NCBI RefSeq assembly: GCF_037024155.1 | Contig: NZ_JAYKTS010000007.1 | Span: forward strand, 1 to 64,000 | Source of the DNA: Bacillus sp. 2205SS5-2 | GTDB taxonomy: Bacteria > Bacillota > Bacilli > Bacillales > Bacillaceae_K | Reading direction: 5' to 3' | Length of the DNA: 64,000 bases | Part shown: positions 8,862-17,951 of the stretch, piece by piece | Numbering within the stretch: position 1 is the first letter of the stretch | Layout: each line of letters starts with the position of its first letter | The notes under the pieces: generated by a model | What the model was told of the DNA's origin: nothing | The model's database searches: none | What the model saw: only the letters and a program-made list of their open reading frames with translations | Program-made: the position numbers and the translations under genes

Positions 8862-9264
8862 ATTGTTGACTCCTTTCTCAAATTATCATTACCTATTATA
8901 CCATTTTTCTGATAATAAAAAAAGATTCGTGGAAAAGCCTTTTTTAATCCTCGGAAATCGGGGTATAGTAAAAGTAAACATCGGTTTGTAAAGCCATTTT
9001 GAAAACTTAATGGCTACAGCATCTTTACAGCTAAAGCGTGGTCTATCTTTGGTAGAAAACGCATTTTAGTTTTTATGAAAGTCTCTATTGTGATACTTTG
9101 TGGCTGTGTCCTGAAGAAAGAATAGAATTTCTCTTTTTTTCACTCATCGTGTGTAAAAAATGATTTTGAAGGGAACCCGGAAGTCTACCCATAACGAGAT
9201 TTATGGACAGATGCGAAAACAACCTGAAGAAAAGATGGAAAATACAAAAATAGGATGATGAGAG
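8862..9264. other. Gap between ykyB and ppx
   Basis: I see no gene here. The first 20 bases hold the ykyB ribosome-binding site on the minus strand. No clear Pho box (repeated TTnACA-type hexamers) was found before the polyphosphate genes, although the search was by eye. Confidence 0.5.
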
Positions 9265-10782
9265 TTGAATAAATCAGCAATTGTAGATATTGGGTCAAAT
9301 ACTATCAGATTAGTGATTTATGAATATAGTCCAAATGGCAGCCTAAAAGAAAAAGAGAATGTGAAAGCTGTGGCTCGCCTCAGAACCTACTTAGACGAAC
9401 AAAACAACTTAACGGAAAAAGGGAAATCGGTTCTCATATCTATTTTATTCAGTTTTAAGGATGTCATTCAATTTCATGGAGTAGAAACAGTCCGTTGTGT
9501 GGCTACTGCAACTATACGTCAAGCCGTGAACGCTGATGAAATTGTGAAAGAAATAAGAAGGAAGACGGGTTTCACTATTGAAATTCTTTCAGAGGAAGAG
9601 GAGGCTTATTTTGGATTTAAAGCAGCCGTCCATTCTACTTCTATGGTCGAGGGAATTAGTATTGACATTGGTGGAGGGAGTACTGAAATTACATATTTTA
9701 AAGACAAAGTGCTCGTTCATACACATAGTTATCCCTTTGGGGTTGTTTCATTAAAACATCAGTTTATTAAAGGTAACCAGATTGGGCACTCAGAAAGAGA
9801 ATGTCTTCAAGATTTTTTGATTTCACAATTTAATCAACTTCCATGGTTGAGGGACGCTAATGTGAAAATAGTGGCCATCGGTGGAAGTGCTAGAAATGTA
9901 GCCCAAATTGATCAGCAAAAAAAGAATTATCCCATTGCTGGTGTACATCAATACGAGATGAATCTTGAAGATATTGGAACGATTAGAGATGAGATATGCT
10001 CGCTCACTTATGACGAAATTGAAAAAATAGAAGGTTTGACAAGAGATCGAGCAGACATTATTATTCCAGCCATTGAAGTTTTTTATCAACTTTTTTCATA
10101 TAGTAGCGCAACCAGTTTTTTATTCAGTCGAAACGGACTTCGTGATGGACTATTAATTGAAGAAAATGAAGACAATATTTCAAATGATAAAATCGAGGAA
10201 TCTAGTATAAAGGAGCTGGCATATGAATATAGTTTAGATTACAAACACGGTGAGCAAATGGTTTTTTTAACAAGAAAACTGTGGGAAGAACTTGCAAAAG
10301 AAGGATATTGGGACTGGGATGAAGAAGACAGTAACATCCTTCAAAGAGCAGCATTTTTATATTACTTAGGCGAGTATATTGATTCTGATTCAAGCTCACA
10401 GCATACTTTCTATATCTTAGCCAATAGAAGCATTAACGGTTTTTCTCATAAAAAAAGAGTACAACTTGCATTATTATCCTCTTTTAAAAATAAGTCCACT
10501 TTAAAACAATATTTAGAGCCGTTTGAAAAATGGTTTGAGAAAGATGAAATAAAAAAATTAAAAGGGTATGGACCTATATTAAAAACAGCTTATAGTTTAA
10601 ATGCCACCAAACGAAATGTTGTTAAGGACTTGTGTATCAAGAAAACACTGGAAGGCGACATGCTTTTAACCATTTACACCAAGGGGGATTTATTGGCGGA
10701 AAAATACCAATTCGAAAAACAAAAACGTCATTTAGAGAAGTTTCTGAAATGTAGTATTACTCTCGATGTTATCACTACTTAG
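9265..10782 (+). CDS. ppx: Exopolyphosphatase / guanosine pentaphosphatase family protein (Ppx)
   Basis: Ppx removes terminal phosphates from inorganic polyphosphate in the cytoplasm; relatives also hydrolyse pppGpp. The actin-like ATPase fold is shown by the phosphate-binding motifs VDIGSNTIRLVIYE near the N-terminus and ISIDIGGGSTEITYF near residue 130. The remaining part is an HD-like C-terminal region as in longer family members. The start is TTG at 9265 with AGGATG at 9252-9257. The 505 residues fit the family. It lies 53 bases before ppk, so both probably form one operon that makes and degrades polyphosphate. Confidence 0.92.
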   Translation: MNKSAIVDIGSNTIRLVIYEYSPNGSLKEKENVKAVARLRTYLDEQNNLTEKGKSVLISILFSFKDVIQFHGVETVRCVATATIRQAVNADEIVKEIRRKTGFTIEILSEEEEAYFGFKAAVHSTSMVEGISIDIGGGSTEITYFKDKVLVHTHSYPFGVVSLKHQFIKGNQIGHSERECLQDFLISQFNQLPWLRDANVKIVAIGGSARNVAQIDQQKKNYPIAGVHQYEMNLEDIGTIRDEICSLTYDEIEKIEGLTRDRADIIIPAIEVFYQLFSYSSATSFLFSRNGLRDGLLIEENEDNISNDKIEESSIKELAYEYSLDYKHGEQMVFLTRKLWEELAKEGYWDWDEEDSNILQRAAFLYYLGEYIDSDSSSQHTFYILANRSINGFSHKKRVQLALLSSFKNKSTLKQYLEPFEKWFEKDEIKKLKGYGPILKTAYSLNATKRNVVKDLCIKKTLEGDMLLTIYTKGDLLAEKYQFEKQKRHLEKFLKCSITLDVITT

Positions 10783-10835
10783 CATTCTTGGAATATCAAT
10801 GGAGTTAATCCCAATTTGATAAAGAAGGTGAAAAA

Positions 10836-12962
10836 ATGGAAACGGAAAAACTTACTCCTATCAATCTATATGATTTTTCTTTACCAGAATATTATAATAA
10901 TAGAGAATTAAGTTGGCTTGCTTTTAATGAAAGAGTGTTGGAGGAAGCATTAGACGAGCATAATCCCCTTCTTGAAAAAATGAAGTTTTTAGCCATTTTT
11001 AGTAGTAATTTAGATGAGTTTTTTATGGTTAGAGTGGCTGGTCTCAAAGATCAAGTCAAGGCAAATTTTTATAAACCCGAAAATAAAGCAGGCTTGACAC
11101 CGAAACAACAACTCGAAACAATCAGTGAAAAGAATCATGAGTTAGTTCAATTGCAAAATGAAACGTTTACTATGGAAATTATGTCTTCATTGCAAAAAGA
11201 GGGCGTCTTTTTAATAAAGAAAGAAGAGTTAAACGGTCGTCAAAAAGAGTATGTGAGAACATATTTTGAAGAACAAATCTATCCGGTTCTTACACCAATG
11301 GCAGTTGATGCTTATCGACCTTTTCCTATGCTTTTAAATAAAAGCTTAAATATTGTGGTTATTTTAAAAGACAAAAATGCCAATCATGTTGAAAAGCTCC
11401 CTCAGTCAAAGGTAGCGATTGTTCAAGTACCTTCTGTATTGAAACGATATGTTCGTCTCCCTTCAGAGGATGGAAGAAACTTTTACATTTTGCTTGAGGA
11501 TGTGATACAAGAACAAATTTCACTTGTTTTTAACGGCTTTGAGGTTCTGTCTACCTGCCCTTTCCGTATTACACGGAATGCAGATATGACGATACATGAA
11601 GAAGGAGCTCGTGATCTTTTATTAGAGATTGAAAAAGAACTTAAAAAAAGAAAATGGGGCTCTGCTGTTCGACTAGAAGTGAGCGAGGAGATTGACTCAA
11701 AGGTTCTTGGCTATTTACTTGAAGAATTAGAGGTACACAAAGATGATGTATATGAAATTAATGGTCCGCTAGACTTAACGTTCTTGTTTTCCTTTCTAAA
11801 AGAACTAATGCCTCAGAGGGAACATTTAGCCTACCAAGCGTTTATTCCACAACCTCCTATGGATTTGTCTTCACATGAAGACTTATTCGAAAAATGTTTA
11901 CTCGAAGATTTACTCTTTCACCACCCCTATGAATCGTTTGAACCAATAGTAGATTTTGTTGCAGATGCAGCAAATGATCCTGATGTATTGGCGATTAAAC
12001 AAACCTTATACAGAGTAAGTGGTGATTCTCCTGTTATTGAAGCACTGAAGAGAGCGGCTGAAAATGGCAAACAAGTGACCGTACTGGTTGAATTAAAAGC
12101 TCGATTTGATGAAGAAAATAATGTTCAATGGGCGAAAGAACTAGAAAAAGCAGGATGTCATGTAATTTATGGTATGACGTATCTAAAAACACATAGTAAA
12201 ATCACTTTAGTAGTAAGAAGAAAAAACGGACATATTGAACGATTCGTTCACCTAGGTACAGGTAATTATAATGATCAAACGGCAAAACTATATACAGATA
12301 TTGGTTTGATTACTTCGAAGAGGAAATTCGGTATCGATGCTACAAATTTTTTTAATTACTTAAGCGGGTTTAGTGAAAAGCCGTCTTTCCATCACTTGGT
12401 TGTCGCTCCTTTTGACATTCGAAATGAATTTATCAATTTAATTGACGCAGAAATTGAAGTTCATCATAAGTATGGAAATGGTCGGATTGTGTGTAAAATG
12501 AATTCACTAACGGATAAAGTGCTTATTATGAAACTATATGAAGCATCCTCAGTTGGTGTAAAGGTTGATTTAATAATAAGAGGTATTTGTTGTTTGCGTC
12601 CAGGTATCACCAATGTTAGTGAAAATATCCGGGTCATAAGTATTGTCGGTCGATTTCTAGAACACAGTAGAATTTATTACTTTCACCATAATGGTGAAGG
12701 GAAAATGTATTTATCCTCAGCCGATATGATGACACGAAATATGGTAAAACGAGTTGAAATTTTATTTCCTATATTTGATGGAAGATTAAAAAAACGACTA
12801 AAAAACTTATTAGAATTAGAACTGAGAAATAATGTGAAATCAAGAGAGCAAGACGCAACTGGTAAATATTATTACGTGAAACGAAGCAAAGGCGAAGAAG
12901 CTGTCGATAGCCAATTTGAAACATCAAAGGAATCGTATCAATTATTGGAAGATGAAGAATAA
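10836..12962 (+). CDS. ppk: Polyphosphate kinase 1
   Basis: Ppk1 reversibly transfers the gamma phosphate of ATP to polyphosphate. The N-terminal domain motif YYNNRELSWLAFNERVLEEA and SSNLDEFFMVRVAGLKDQV are strongly conserved in the family. The catalytic phospholipase-D-like core has His453 in LKTHSKITLVVRR, equivalent to the autophosphorylated histidine, and His610 in LEHSRIYYFHH. The sequence HLGTGNYNDQTAKLYTD also marks the family. The 708 residues are the usual length. The ribosome-binding site is AAGGTG. An intrinsic terminator at 13031 ends the ppx-ppk unit. B. subtilis lacks this pair at this locus. Confidence 0.97.
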   Translation: METEKLTPINLYDFSLPEYYNNRELSWLAFNERVLEEALDEHNPLLEKMKFLAIFSSNLDEFFMVRVAGLKDQVKANFYKPENKAGLTPKQQLETISEKNHELVQLQNETFTMEIMSSLQKEGVFLIKKEELNGRQKEYVRTYFEEQIYPVLTPMAVDAYRPFPMLLNKSLNIVVILKDKNANHVEKLPQSKVAIVQVPSVLKRYVRLPSEDGRNFYILLEDVIQEQISLVFNGFEVLSTCPFRITRNADMTIHEEGARDLLLEIEKELKKRKWGSAVRLEVSEEIDSKVLGYLLEELEVHKDDVYEINGPLDLTFLFSFLKELMPQREHLAYQAFIPQPPMDLSSHEDLFEKCLLEDLLFHHPYESFEPIVDFVADAANDPDVLAIKQTLYRVSGDSPVIEALKRAAENGKQVTVLVELKARFDEENNVQWAKELEKAGCHVIYGMTYLKTHSKITLVVRRKNGHIERFVHLGTGNYNDQTAKLYTDIGLITSKRKFGIDATNFFNYLSGFSEKPSFHHLVVAPFDIRNEFINLIDAEIEVHHKYGNGRIVCKMNSLTDKVLIMKLYEASSVGVKVDLIIRGICCLRPGITNVSENIRVISIVGRFLEHSRIYYFHHNGEGKMYLSSADMMTRNMVKRVEILFPIFDGRLKKRLKNLLELELRNNVKSREQDATGKYYYVKRSKGEEAVDSQFETSKESYQLLEDEE

Positions 12963-13030
12963 GGAAAGTGAAGTACACCGAAAGCTTGACATGAAAACCT
13001 CTAAAAAATTCAAGATTTCTTACGTTTATT

Positions 13031-13062
13031 AAAAGGGCTCTCGTTGGAGGGCCCTTTTTAAA
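13031..13062. terminator. Bidirectional terminator between ppk and the Pro/Tyr-rich gene
   Basis: AAAAGGGC-TCTC / GGAG-GGCCCTTTT form a strong stem around GTT. T-rich tails follow on both strands, serving ppk on plus and the 13082-13315 gene on minus. Confidence 0.85.
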
Positions 13063-13081
13063 TTCAAAAACAAAGAGGTTA

Positions 13082-13315
13082 CTATGGTCTACCACCGTAG
13101 GGAGACGGGTAGTAGGGAGGTGGGTAGTAAGGAGGGTAAGGAGGTGGATAGTATGGATAGGGAGGGCAACATGGTCGATTGAATAAAAATGGACTAACAG
13201 CTAATCCACCTAAAAATCCTAGAGCACCAAATGCTAACGGGAAAAACCTTTGATCATTAGGATGGGGCCCGGGCTGACGATAGTGAACTGGATAATTTGG
13301 AAAGCGACGATACAT
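13082..13315 (-). CDS. Small Pro/Tyr-rich membrane or spore-surface protein
   Basis: A 77-residue protein with a perfect AAAGGAGGT ribosome-binding site before its ATG. The N-terminus is Arg/Pro/His-rich (MYRRFPNYPVHYRQPG). Residues about 27-46 form one glycine-rich hydrophobic helix (LAFGALGFLGGLAVSPFLF). After CC at about 49-50 the C-terminus is made almost only of Pro and Tyr (PYPYYPPPYPPYYPPPYY) and ends GGRP. Such tails occur in small Bacillus spore-coat and surface proteins, which makes a spore-related role plausible but unproven. No close relative is recognised by name. Confidence 0.75.
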   Translation of the reverse strand: MYRRFPNYPVHYRQPGPHPNDQRFFPLAFGALGFLGGLAVSPFLFNRPCCPPYPYYPPPYPPYYPPPYYPSPYGGRP

Positions 13316-13446
13316 AAAAGCAGACTACCTCCTTTCTTTATAGTAACAGTGTATGGCTGGCAAACGTGCTTGCGCCTGTCCGAGATCATGATGGGCAAAG
13401 ATTCAAGTTATTCAATCTAATCCTCGCTGGTACTACATTCTAGTAG

Positions 13447-13547
13447 GGACAAAATAAATTTGTAGACGAAAAGGTGACCTAAATCCATCCTTTATATGAA
13501 AAAAACTACTGCGAAAATCCACAAACTATGCGAAAACAACCTTATGG
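13447..13547 (-). repeat. Family I MITE-like repeat, degenerate partial copy
   Basis: AGACGAAAAGGTGACCTAAA and the end CCACAAACTATGCGAAAACA match the reverse complement of family I; the middle has diverged. The rest of the 13316-13883 gap is AT-rich, with an extended -10 (TGG-TAAAAT, 13774-13782) that could start the next gene. Confidence 0.6.
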
Positions 13548-13883
13548 AAACAGTTATAATAGCAGAAAAGCATTCTGAAACGTCTGCCTATGTTCTCTAT
13601 TCAGGGGGAATAAAGCGAAAATAAAATAAATGAATATAAATAAATTTGTGAAAGGATCTAGAGGAAATGTGTAGGGTGTTATAAAAAATAGAAAAGAGTA
13701 GATGAATTAATGAAGAATAATCAAAAATGATGTCGGTATTTGCCAGAAAAACACACAATGCATAAATGATTTTTGGTAAAATAGAAGATAAGAAAGAATA
13801 ATTTAAATTTTGCATAGTTATCATTGATCAATGGTTTTAATATAAAATTGATTTTATTTTTAGAAAGGTAATGGTTTTAGCTT

Positions 13884-15980
13884 ATGGATGAACAACTGCT
13901 AGAAAAAAAAGAAACAACTTTTACATCATCGCACCTTGAAAGCATCCTTTACCAAATGATTAACGATCATATATCTGATATGGTTTTTATTATGAAAGTA
14001 GAGTCTGGACCTACATATCGGTATGTGTATGCGAACACAAGGGGTTTACAAGCGGCTGGAATTGATGAGACCGCTTTAGGTCAGTTGATGAATAAACAAT
14101 TATCTAGTGAATTATATGAAATCCTTCACAAAATGTATGATAATGTTCTTCATAGCAAGAAGAAAAGGGTATTTTTTGATGAAGTATACAGCCATGAAAA
14201 GGACCAAATAACTTACAATGAATCCGTTCTGACTCCAATATTTACCGATAAAGGTAAGGTTGATTACATTGTTTCAATTACAAGAGACTTCACGGCTCTT
14301 GTGCAAGAAAAGCAAAAACTTGAAGAAAGTAACCAAAAATTCCATTCTTTAATCGAACATAACTTGGATGCTATTATTTCTCTAGACCAAGTTGGAGTAG
14401 TAATAAGTGCAAATTCTTCAGCTATTCAACTGTTTGAATCTTCACCAAAAAAGATGTCTGAAATGAACATTTTTGATTTTTTTCAAAAGCAAGATAGATC
14501 GTTAGTTCTAAAAACAATCTCTGAGACGTTAAAAGGCAAGGCAAGGGAGATTAAATCGTGCACAATATTAAATAGGCGAGGTATCAGCATGACCATTCAT
14601 GCAAAGTTCATTCCTATTATTATTGAAGATGATGTTTGTGGTATTTATATGATTGCGCGTGACTTGACACAGCAATGGGAAAACCTTGAGAAAATAAAAT
14701 ACCTATCTGTTCATGACCAATTAACTGGTTTATGGAATCGGCGAGCTCTTCTTGAGCATATCGATGTATCTATTTTGGAGAATAAAGATGAAAAAAGTGA
14801 GTTATCAGTGTTGTATATTGACCTAGATCGTTTCAAATTTTTTAATGATACACTAGGTCATCACTCAGGTGATCTAATTCTAGTCAGCCTTGCAGAACGC
14901 TTGAGCTCGCTAACAAGTGGCAGTGCTCAGCTTTATCGTCAAGGTGGTGATGAATTTATCTTCTTTTTGAAAAATCACACAAAGCAAGAGACGGACCGAT
15001 TTGCTCAGAAAATAGTGAATCTCTTTAATCATCCTCTGTTAATAAAGGGGCAAGAATACTATATGACGCCATCGATTGGCATCAGTATGTACCCCACTAA
15101 TGGATTAAATGCAGAAAGTTTAATAAAAAATGCAGATCAAGCTCTATTTCAAGTGAAGGAAAGAGGTCGTGCCCACTATCGTTTTTATCAAAGTAAGATG
15201 CATGATGTTTTTCCAAATAATATCTTAATGGAAGCCCATTTAAAAAGAGCGATTGAAAAAAATGAATTGAAACTACATTATCAACCTCAAATAAATCTTA
15301 TAACAGGGGAAATAAATAGTTTGGAAGGGTTATTGCGTTGGAATAATCAAAAATTTGGTGTAGTATCACCAGGTTTGTTCATTCAATTAGCAGAAGAAAC
15401 GGGCCTTATTTTACCAATTGGAGAATGGGTCATTAACCATGCATGTGCTCAACTCGGACACTGGATAAAGAAAGGGATAAACAATCTCCGAGTTGCGATT
15501 AATATTTCCCCGAAGCAGTTTGGGCAAGAGCAATTACCAGAAATTATTCAAAAAGCTTTATTGGAAAATAACGTTCCAGCTCACTGTCTTGAAATTGAAA
15601 TTACTGAAGGCGCTTTGTTTGACCCTCGTGAAACCCTGTCAATGCTGCAAAGGTTAAAAGAGTTAGGTATTATCATATCGGTCGATGATTTTGGAACAGG
15701 TTATTCATCATTAAATTATTTGAAAAGGTTCCCGATTGACATATTGAAGATTGATCAATCTTTTGTAAAAGACATGATTCATGGTTCCAAGGACGCAGCT
15801 ATTGCACAAACCATCATCAAACTTGCTCATAGTTTAGGAATGGAAGTTGTAGCAGAAGGTGTAGAACATGAGGAGCAAGCGAATTTGCTAAAAGAGTCGC
15901 ATTGTGAGAAAGCACAAGGTTTTTTATATAGCCAAGCTGTTAGTGCAGAGGAAATCGAGAAATATTTACTTGTAAGGTGA
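13884..15980 (+). CDS. PAS-PAS-GGDEF-EAL cyclic-di-GMP signalling protein
   Basis: A cytoplasmic protein that should make and/or break c-di-GMP under control of two sensory domains. PAS-like domains cover about residues 15-130 and 145-265 and are joined by a coiled-coil linker. The diguanylate cyclase domain has an intact GGDEF at residues 354-358, with DLDRFKFFNDTLGHHSGD upstream. The RxxD product-inhibition site that usually lies just before GGDEF is absent (SGSA instead). The EAL domain reads EGL at residue 481, keeping the metal-binding Glu, and has the intact DDFGTGYSSLNYL and KIDQSFVKD motifs. No membrane helix is present. A terminator follows at 16001. Which activity dominates cannot be told. 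Confidence 0.9.
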   Translation: MDEQLLEKKETTFTSSHLESILYQMINDHISDMVFIMKVESGPTYRYVYANTRGLQAAGIDETALGQLMNKQLSSELYEILHKMYDNVLHSKKKRVFFDEVYSHEKDQITYNESVLTPIFTDKGKVDYIVSITRDFTALVQEKQKLEESNQKFHSLIEHNLDAIISLDQVGVVISANSSAIQLFESSPKKMSEMNIFDFFQKQDRSLVLKTISETLKGKAREIKSCTILNRRGISMTIHAKFIPIIIEDDVCGIYMIARDLTQQWENLEKIKYLSVHDQLTGLWNRRALLEHIDVSILENKDEKSELSVLYIDLDRFKFFNDTLGHHSGDLILVSLAERLSSLTSGSAQLYRQGGDEFIFFLKNHTKQETDRFAQKIVNLFNHPLLIKGQEYYMTPSIGISMYPTNGLNAESLIKNADQALFQVKERGRAHYRFYQSKMHDVFPNNILMEAHLKRAIEKNELKLHYQPQINLITGEINSLEGLLRWNNQKFGVVSPGLFIQLAEETGLILPIGEWVINHACAQLGHWIKKGINNLRVAINISPKQFGQEQLPEIIQKALLENNVPAHCLEIEITEGALFDPRETLSMLQRLKELGIIISVDDFGTGYSSLNYLKRFPIDILKIDQSFVKDMIHGSKDAAIAQTIIKLAHSLGMEVVAEGVEHEEQANLLKESHCEKAQGFLYSQAVSAEEIEKYLLVR

Positions 15981-16000
15981 TCAGAAAATCGTTTCTTCAG

Positions 16001-16037
16001 AAAGACAACTCTTTTGTTTAGAGAGTTGTCTTTTAAA
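16001..16037 (+). terminator. Terminator of the GGDEF/EAL gene
   Basis: AAAGACAACTC and GAGTTGTCTTT form an 11-bp stem around an 11-base loop, followed by TTTT. A family I repeat starts four bases after it. Confidence 0.85.
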
Positions 16038-16040
16038 GAA

Positions 16041-16202
16041 GGCTGTATTCGCAAAGTTTGTGGCTTTTCATATCCATTAAAAATCTAGGATATAACTTTG
16101 TTTAGGGCGTCATATCGTATGTTTTGACTGAAATAAACAGGGTAATGGAATATTTAGTCAAAAAAACCAGGTGAATTAGCTACAATGTATACCAAAAAAG
16201 CC
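16041..16202 (+). repeat. Family I MITE-like repeat, full copy with target duplication
   Basis: It begins GGCTGTATTCGCAAAGTTTG and ends in AAAAAAGCC. The flanks TTAAAGAA (16033-16040) and TAAAAGAA (16203-16210) agree at seven of eight positions, as expected for an aged 8-bp target-site duplication. Confidence 0.85.
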
Positions 16203-16376
16203 TAAAAGAAAGAGGTATGAAGGATGTCAAGTATAATATTTCTTCAACTAGTAGCAAATTAGACAAAAGTAAATGAAATTGTAATATACCATTCTTTATA
16301 GTATGATTAATTTCAATTTCATAAATAAAATAAATTGGAATATAGATATAATCATAATGTAATAAGGGGGGAGAAC

Positions 16377-16592
16377 GTGAAGAATAATCATTTTGAAATG
16401 GTCATCCTTCCAACAGATTACGGTGATATTAAAGTGTTTATTTATGGTTTCCAGCCGTTTGGAGCATGGGGCCATGTTGTAGCGCAATATAAAGGAAGCA
16501 CCGTTACTTCAAAGGGATACAATCGCAGACGGACTATAATTAGATCATTATCGATGCTGCATCATTCCCTTGTGAATGAAGGCGAAGTTTGA
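16377..16592 (+). CDS. Small conserved-type hypothetical protein, 71 aa
   Basis: The start is GTG at 16377, fixed by the strong AAGGGGGGAG site at 16364-16373. An in-frame extension to 16335 is not supported. The product reads MKNNHFEMVILPTDYGDIKV and continues with a glycine/aromatic segment (FIYGFQPFGAWGHVVAQY) and a basic C-terminal half with GYNRRRTIIRSLSMLHH. There is no signal peptide. It looks like a small beta-rich cytoplasmic protein. I do not recognise the family. It has its own terminator immediately behind the stop. Confidence 0.7.
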   Translation: MKNNHFEMVILPTDYGDIKVFIYGFQPFGAWGHVVAQYKGSTVTSKGYNRRRTIIRSLSMLHHSLVNEGEV

Positions 16593-16625
16593 ACACCTGT
16601 TTTCAAAAGGTGTTTTTTATTTTGT
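16592..16625 (+). terminator. Terminator of the 71-aa gene
   Basis: AACACCT / AGGTGTT stem around GTTTTCAAA, with TTTTTATTTT behind it. Confidence 0.85.
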
Positions 16626-16778
16626 CTGAAACGTAGATGTAATTCTTTTTTGGACTTAAAAGAAGGACGAATCCGTCATTCAATAGACAAAGATTCTAGT
16701 TTTATTGAACCTAAAATTTTAGTAATAGAAAAAAATAAATAAGTTTCGATAGAAGGAGTGTTGTATGCAGGAAATCTG

Positions 16779-16808
16779 TGGTAAAATAATGACTGAATAT
16801 TCATTCAT
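16779..16808 (+). promoter_or_regulatory. Extended -10 promoter with FadR operator before fadH
   Basis: TGG-TAAAAT (16779-16787) is an extended -10 box. The directly following palindrome TGACTGA-ATAT-TCATTCA (16790-16807) matches the B. subtilis FadR box TGAATGAnTAnTCATTCA at all but one fixed position. In B. subtilis fadH is a known FadR target. The site would cover the transcription start, so repression relieved by long-chain acyl-CoA is expected. Confidence 0.8.
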
Positions 16809-16829
16809 TAATTCAGGAGGAGATTTTTG

Positions 16830-17594
16830 ATGGAGGATAAAGTTGTTATTGTTACAGGTGGATCAAGTGGAATGGGAAAGTATATGGCCAAGAAATTTGC
16901 TGATGAAAATTGGAATGTATTAATTACGGGTCGAAACAAAGAAAGATTAGAAGAAGCAAGGAATGAAATTCAAAAAGATAAAGGCAGAATAGAAGTGTTT
17001 CAAATGGATGTGCGCGAAGAAGAACATATTGATGGAATGGTCCAATACGCTCACGAAACTTTCGGGCGAATTGATTCTTTAGTGAATAATGCAGCTGGAA
17101 ACTTTATTTGTCCAGCAGATAAATTATCATTTAATGGTTGGAATTCTGTCATCAATATCGTTTTGAATGGTACTTTTTATTGTTCAAGTAAGGTAGGACA
17201 ATACTGGATTGAGAAAGGAATTAAAGGCAGTATCATCAATATGGTGGCAACTTACGCATGGAATGCAGGAGCGGGAGTGGCACATTCTGCAGCTGCAAAA
17301 GCAGGTGTATTGTCTTTGACAAGAACACTTGCAGTGGAGTGGGGTCATCAGTATGGAATACGAGTCAATGCTATCGCTCCTGGGCCGATCGAAAAAACAG
17401 GTGGGGCAGAAAAACTATGGGTATCAGAAGAAGCTGCCAAAAGAACGATTGATAGTGTCCCACTAAAACGACTTGGTCAACCGGAAGAAATTGCAGAACT
17501 AGCCTTTTTTCTTTTATCTGATAAAGCGGGTTATATTAATGGTGACTGTATTACTATGGACGGGGGTCAATGGTTAAATCGCTTTCCATTTTAA
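16830..17594 (+). CDS. fadH: 2,4-dienoyl-CoA reductase (short-chain dehydrogenase)
   Basis: FadH reduces 2,4-dienoyl-CoA with NADPH so that polyunsaturated fatty acids can enter beta-oxidation. The ATG at 16830 follows AGGAGGAG by seven bases and gives 254 residues, the length of B. subtilis FadH. The cofactor motif is TGGSSGMGKYM and NNAAGNF is also present. In the usual YxxxK position the sequence is HSAAAKAGV, lacking the Tyr; this is typical of dienoyl-CoA reductases rather than a defect. The C-terminal INGDCITMDGGQWL segment is also family-specific. A FadR operator lies in the promoter. The B. subtilis partner fadG is not seen downstream. Confidence 0.93.
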   Translation: MEDKVVIVTGGSSGMGKYMAKKFADENWNVLITGRNKERLEEARNEIQKDKGRIEVFQMDVREEEHIDGMVQYAHETFGRIDSLVNNAAGNFICPADKLSFNGWNSVINIVLNGTFYCSSKVGQYWIEKGIKGSIINMVATYAWNAGAGVAHSAAAKAGVLSLTRTLAVEWGHQYGIRVNAIAPGPIEKTGGAEKLWVSEEAAKRTIDSVPLKRLGQPEEIAELAFFLLSDKAGYINGDCITMDGGQWLNRFPF

Positions 17595-17687
17595 GCTGAT
17601 TACTTAGATTAATCGGAGATATTGGATTGAATGTATAACCTTTTGTTTTATGAGGCATCGTAAGAGAAACCGGATTTGAAAGGTGAT

Positions 17688-17921
17688 ATGATGAGTACGT
17701 TTATAATGGTTCTTTCACTTATTGTGGTCGTTCTTTTATTGGTTTCACTTGGGTATACTTTTTTTGTTGCGAAAACACAAAAAGAGTTAAAAGGGGAACA
17801 GGATATCTCAATCTCTGATGAAGTAAAGAGGCACCCTTATATGGGAAATCCAATATTTTTAGCCATGGGGATTGCTGCTATCCTAATTGTTCTCTACATT
17901 ATTTATATGATGGTTCAATAA
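17688..17921 (+). CDS. Small two-helix membrane protein
   Basis: About 77 residues. ATG codons at 17688 and 17691 both follow AAAGGTGAT; the second is equally possible. The first helix (FIMVLSLIVVVLLLVSLGYTFF) is near the N-terminus and the second (PIFLAMGIAAILIVLYIIYM) near the C-terminus, separated by a charged cytoplasmic-type loop of about 25 residues. No family name can be given. It has its own terminator and lies between fadH and a glutaredoxin-like gene. Confidence 0.7.
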   Translation: MMSTFIMVLSLIVVVLLLVSLGYTFFVAKTQKELKGEQDISISDEVKRHPYMGNPIFLAMGIAAILIVLYIIYMMVQ

Positions 17922-17949
17922 GGACTCCTAACTGTGGAGTCCTTTTTGT
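17920..17949 (+). terminator. Terminator of the two-helix membrane protein gene
   Basis: AAGGACTCC / GGAGTCCTT stem with TAACTGT loop, followed by TTTTTG. A family I repeat begins three bases later. Confidence 0.88.
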
Positions 17950-17951
17950 AA

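Noticed and set aside
16765-16830. A 21-codon leader frame with a ribosome-binding site whose stop overlaps the fadH start
   Set aside because: The best promoter -10 lies inside it, so it would not be fully transcribed. It would matter only if a promoter exists further upstream.
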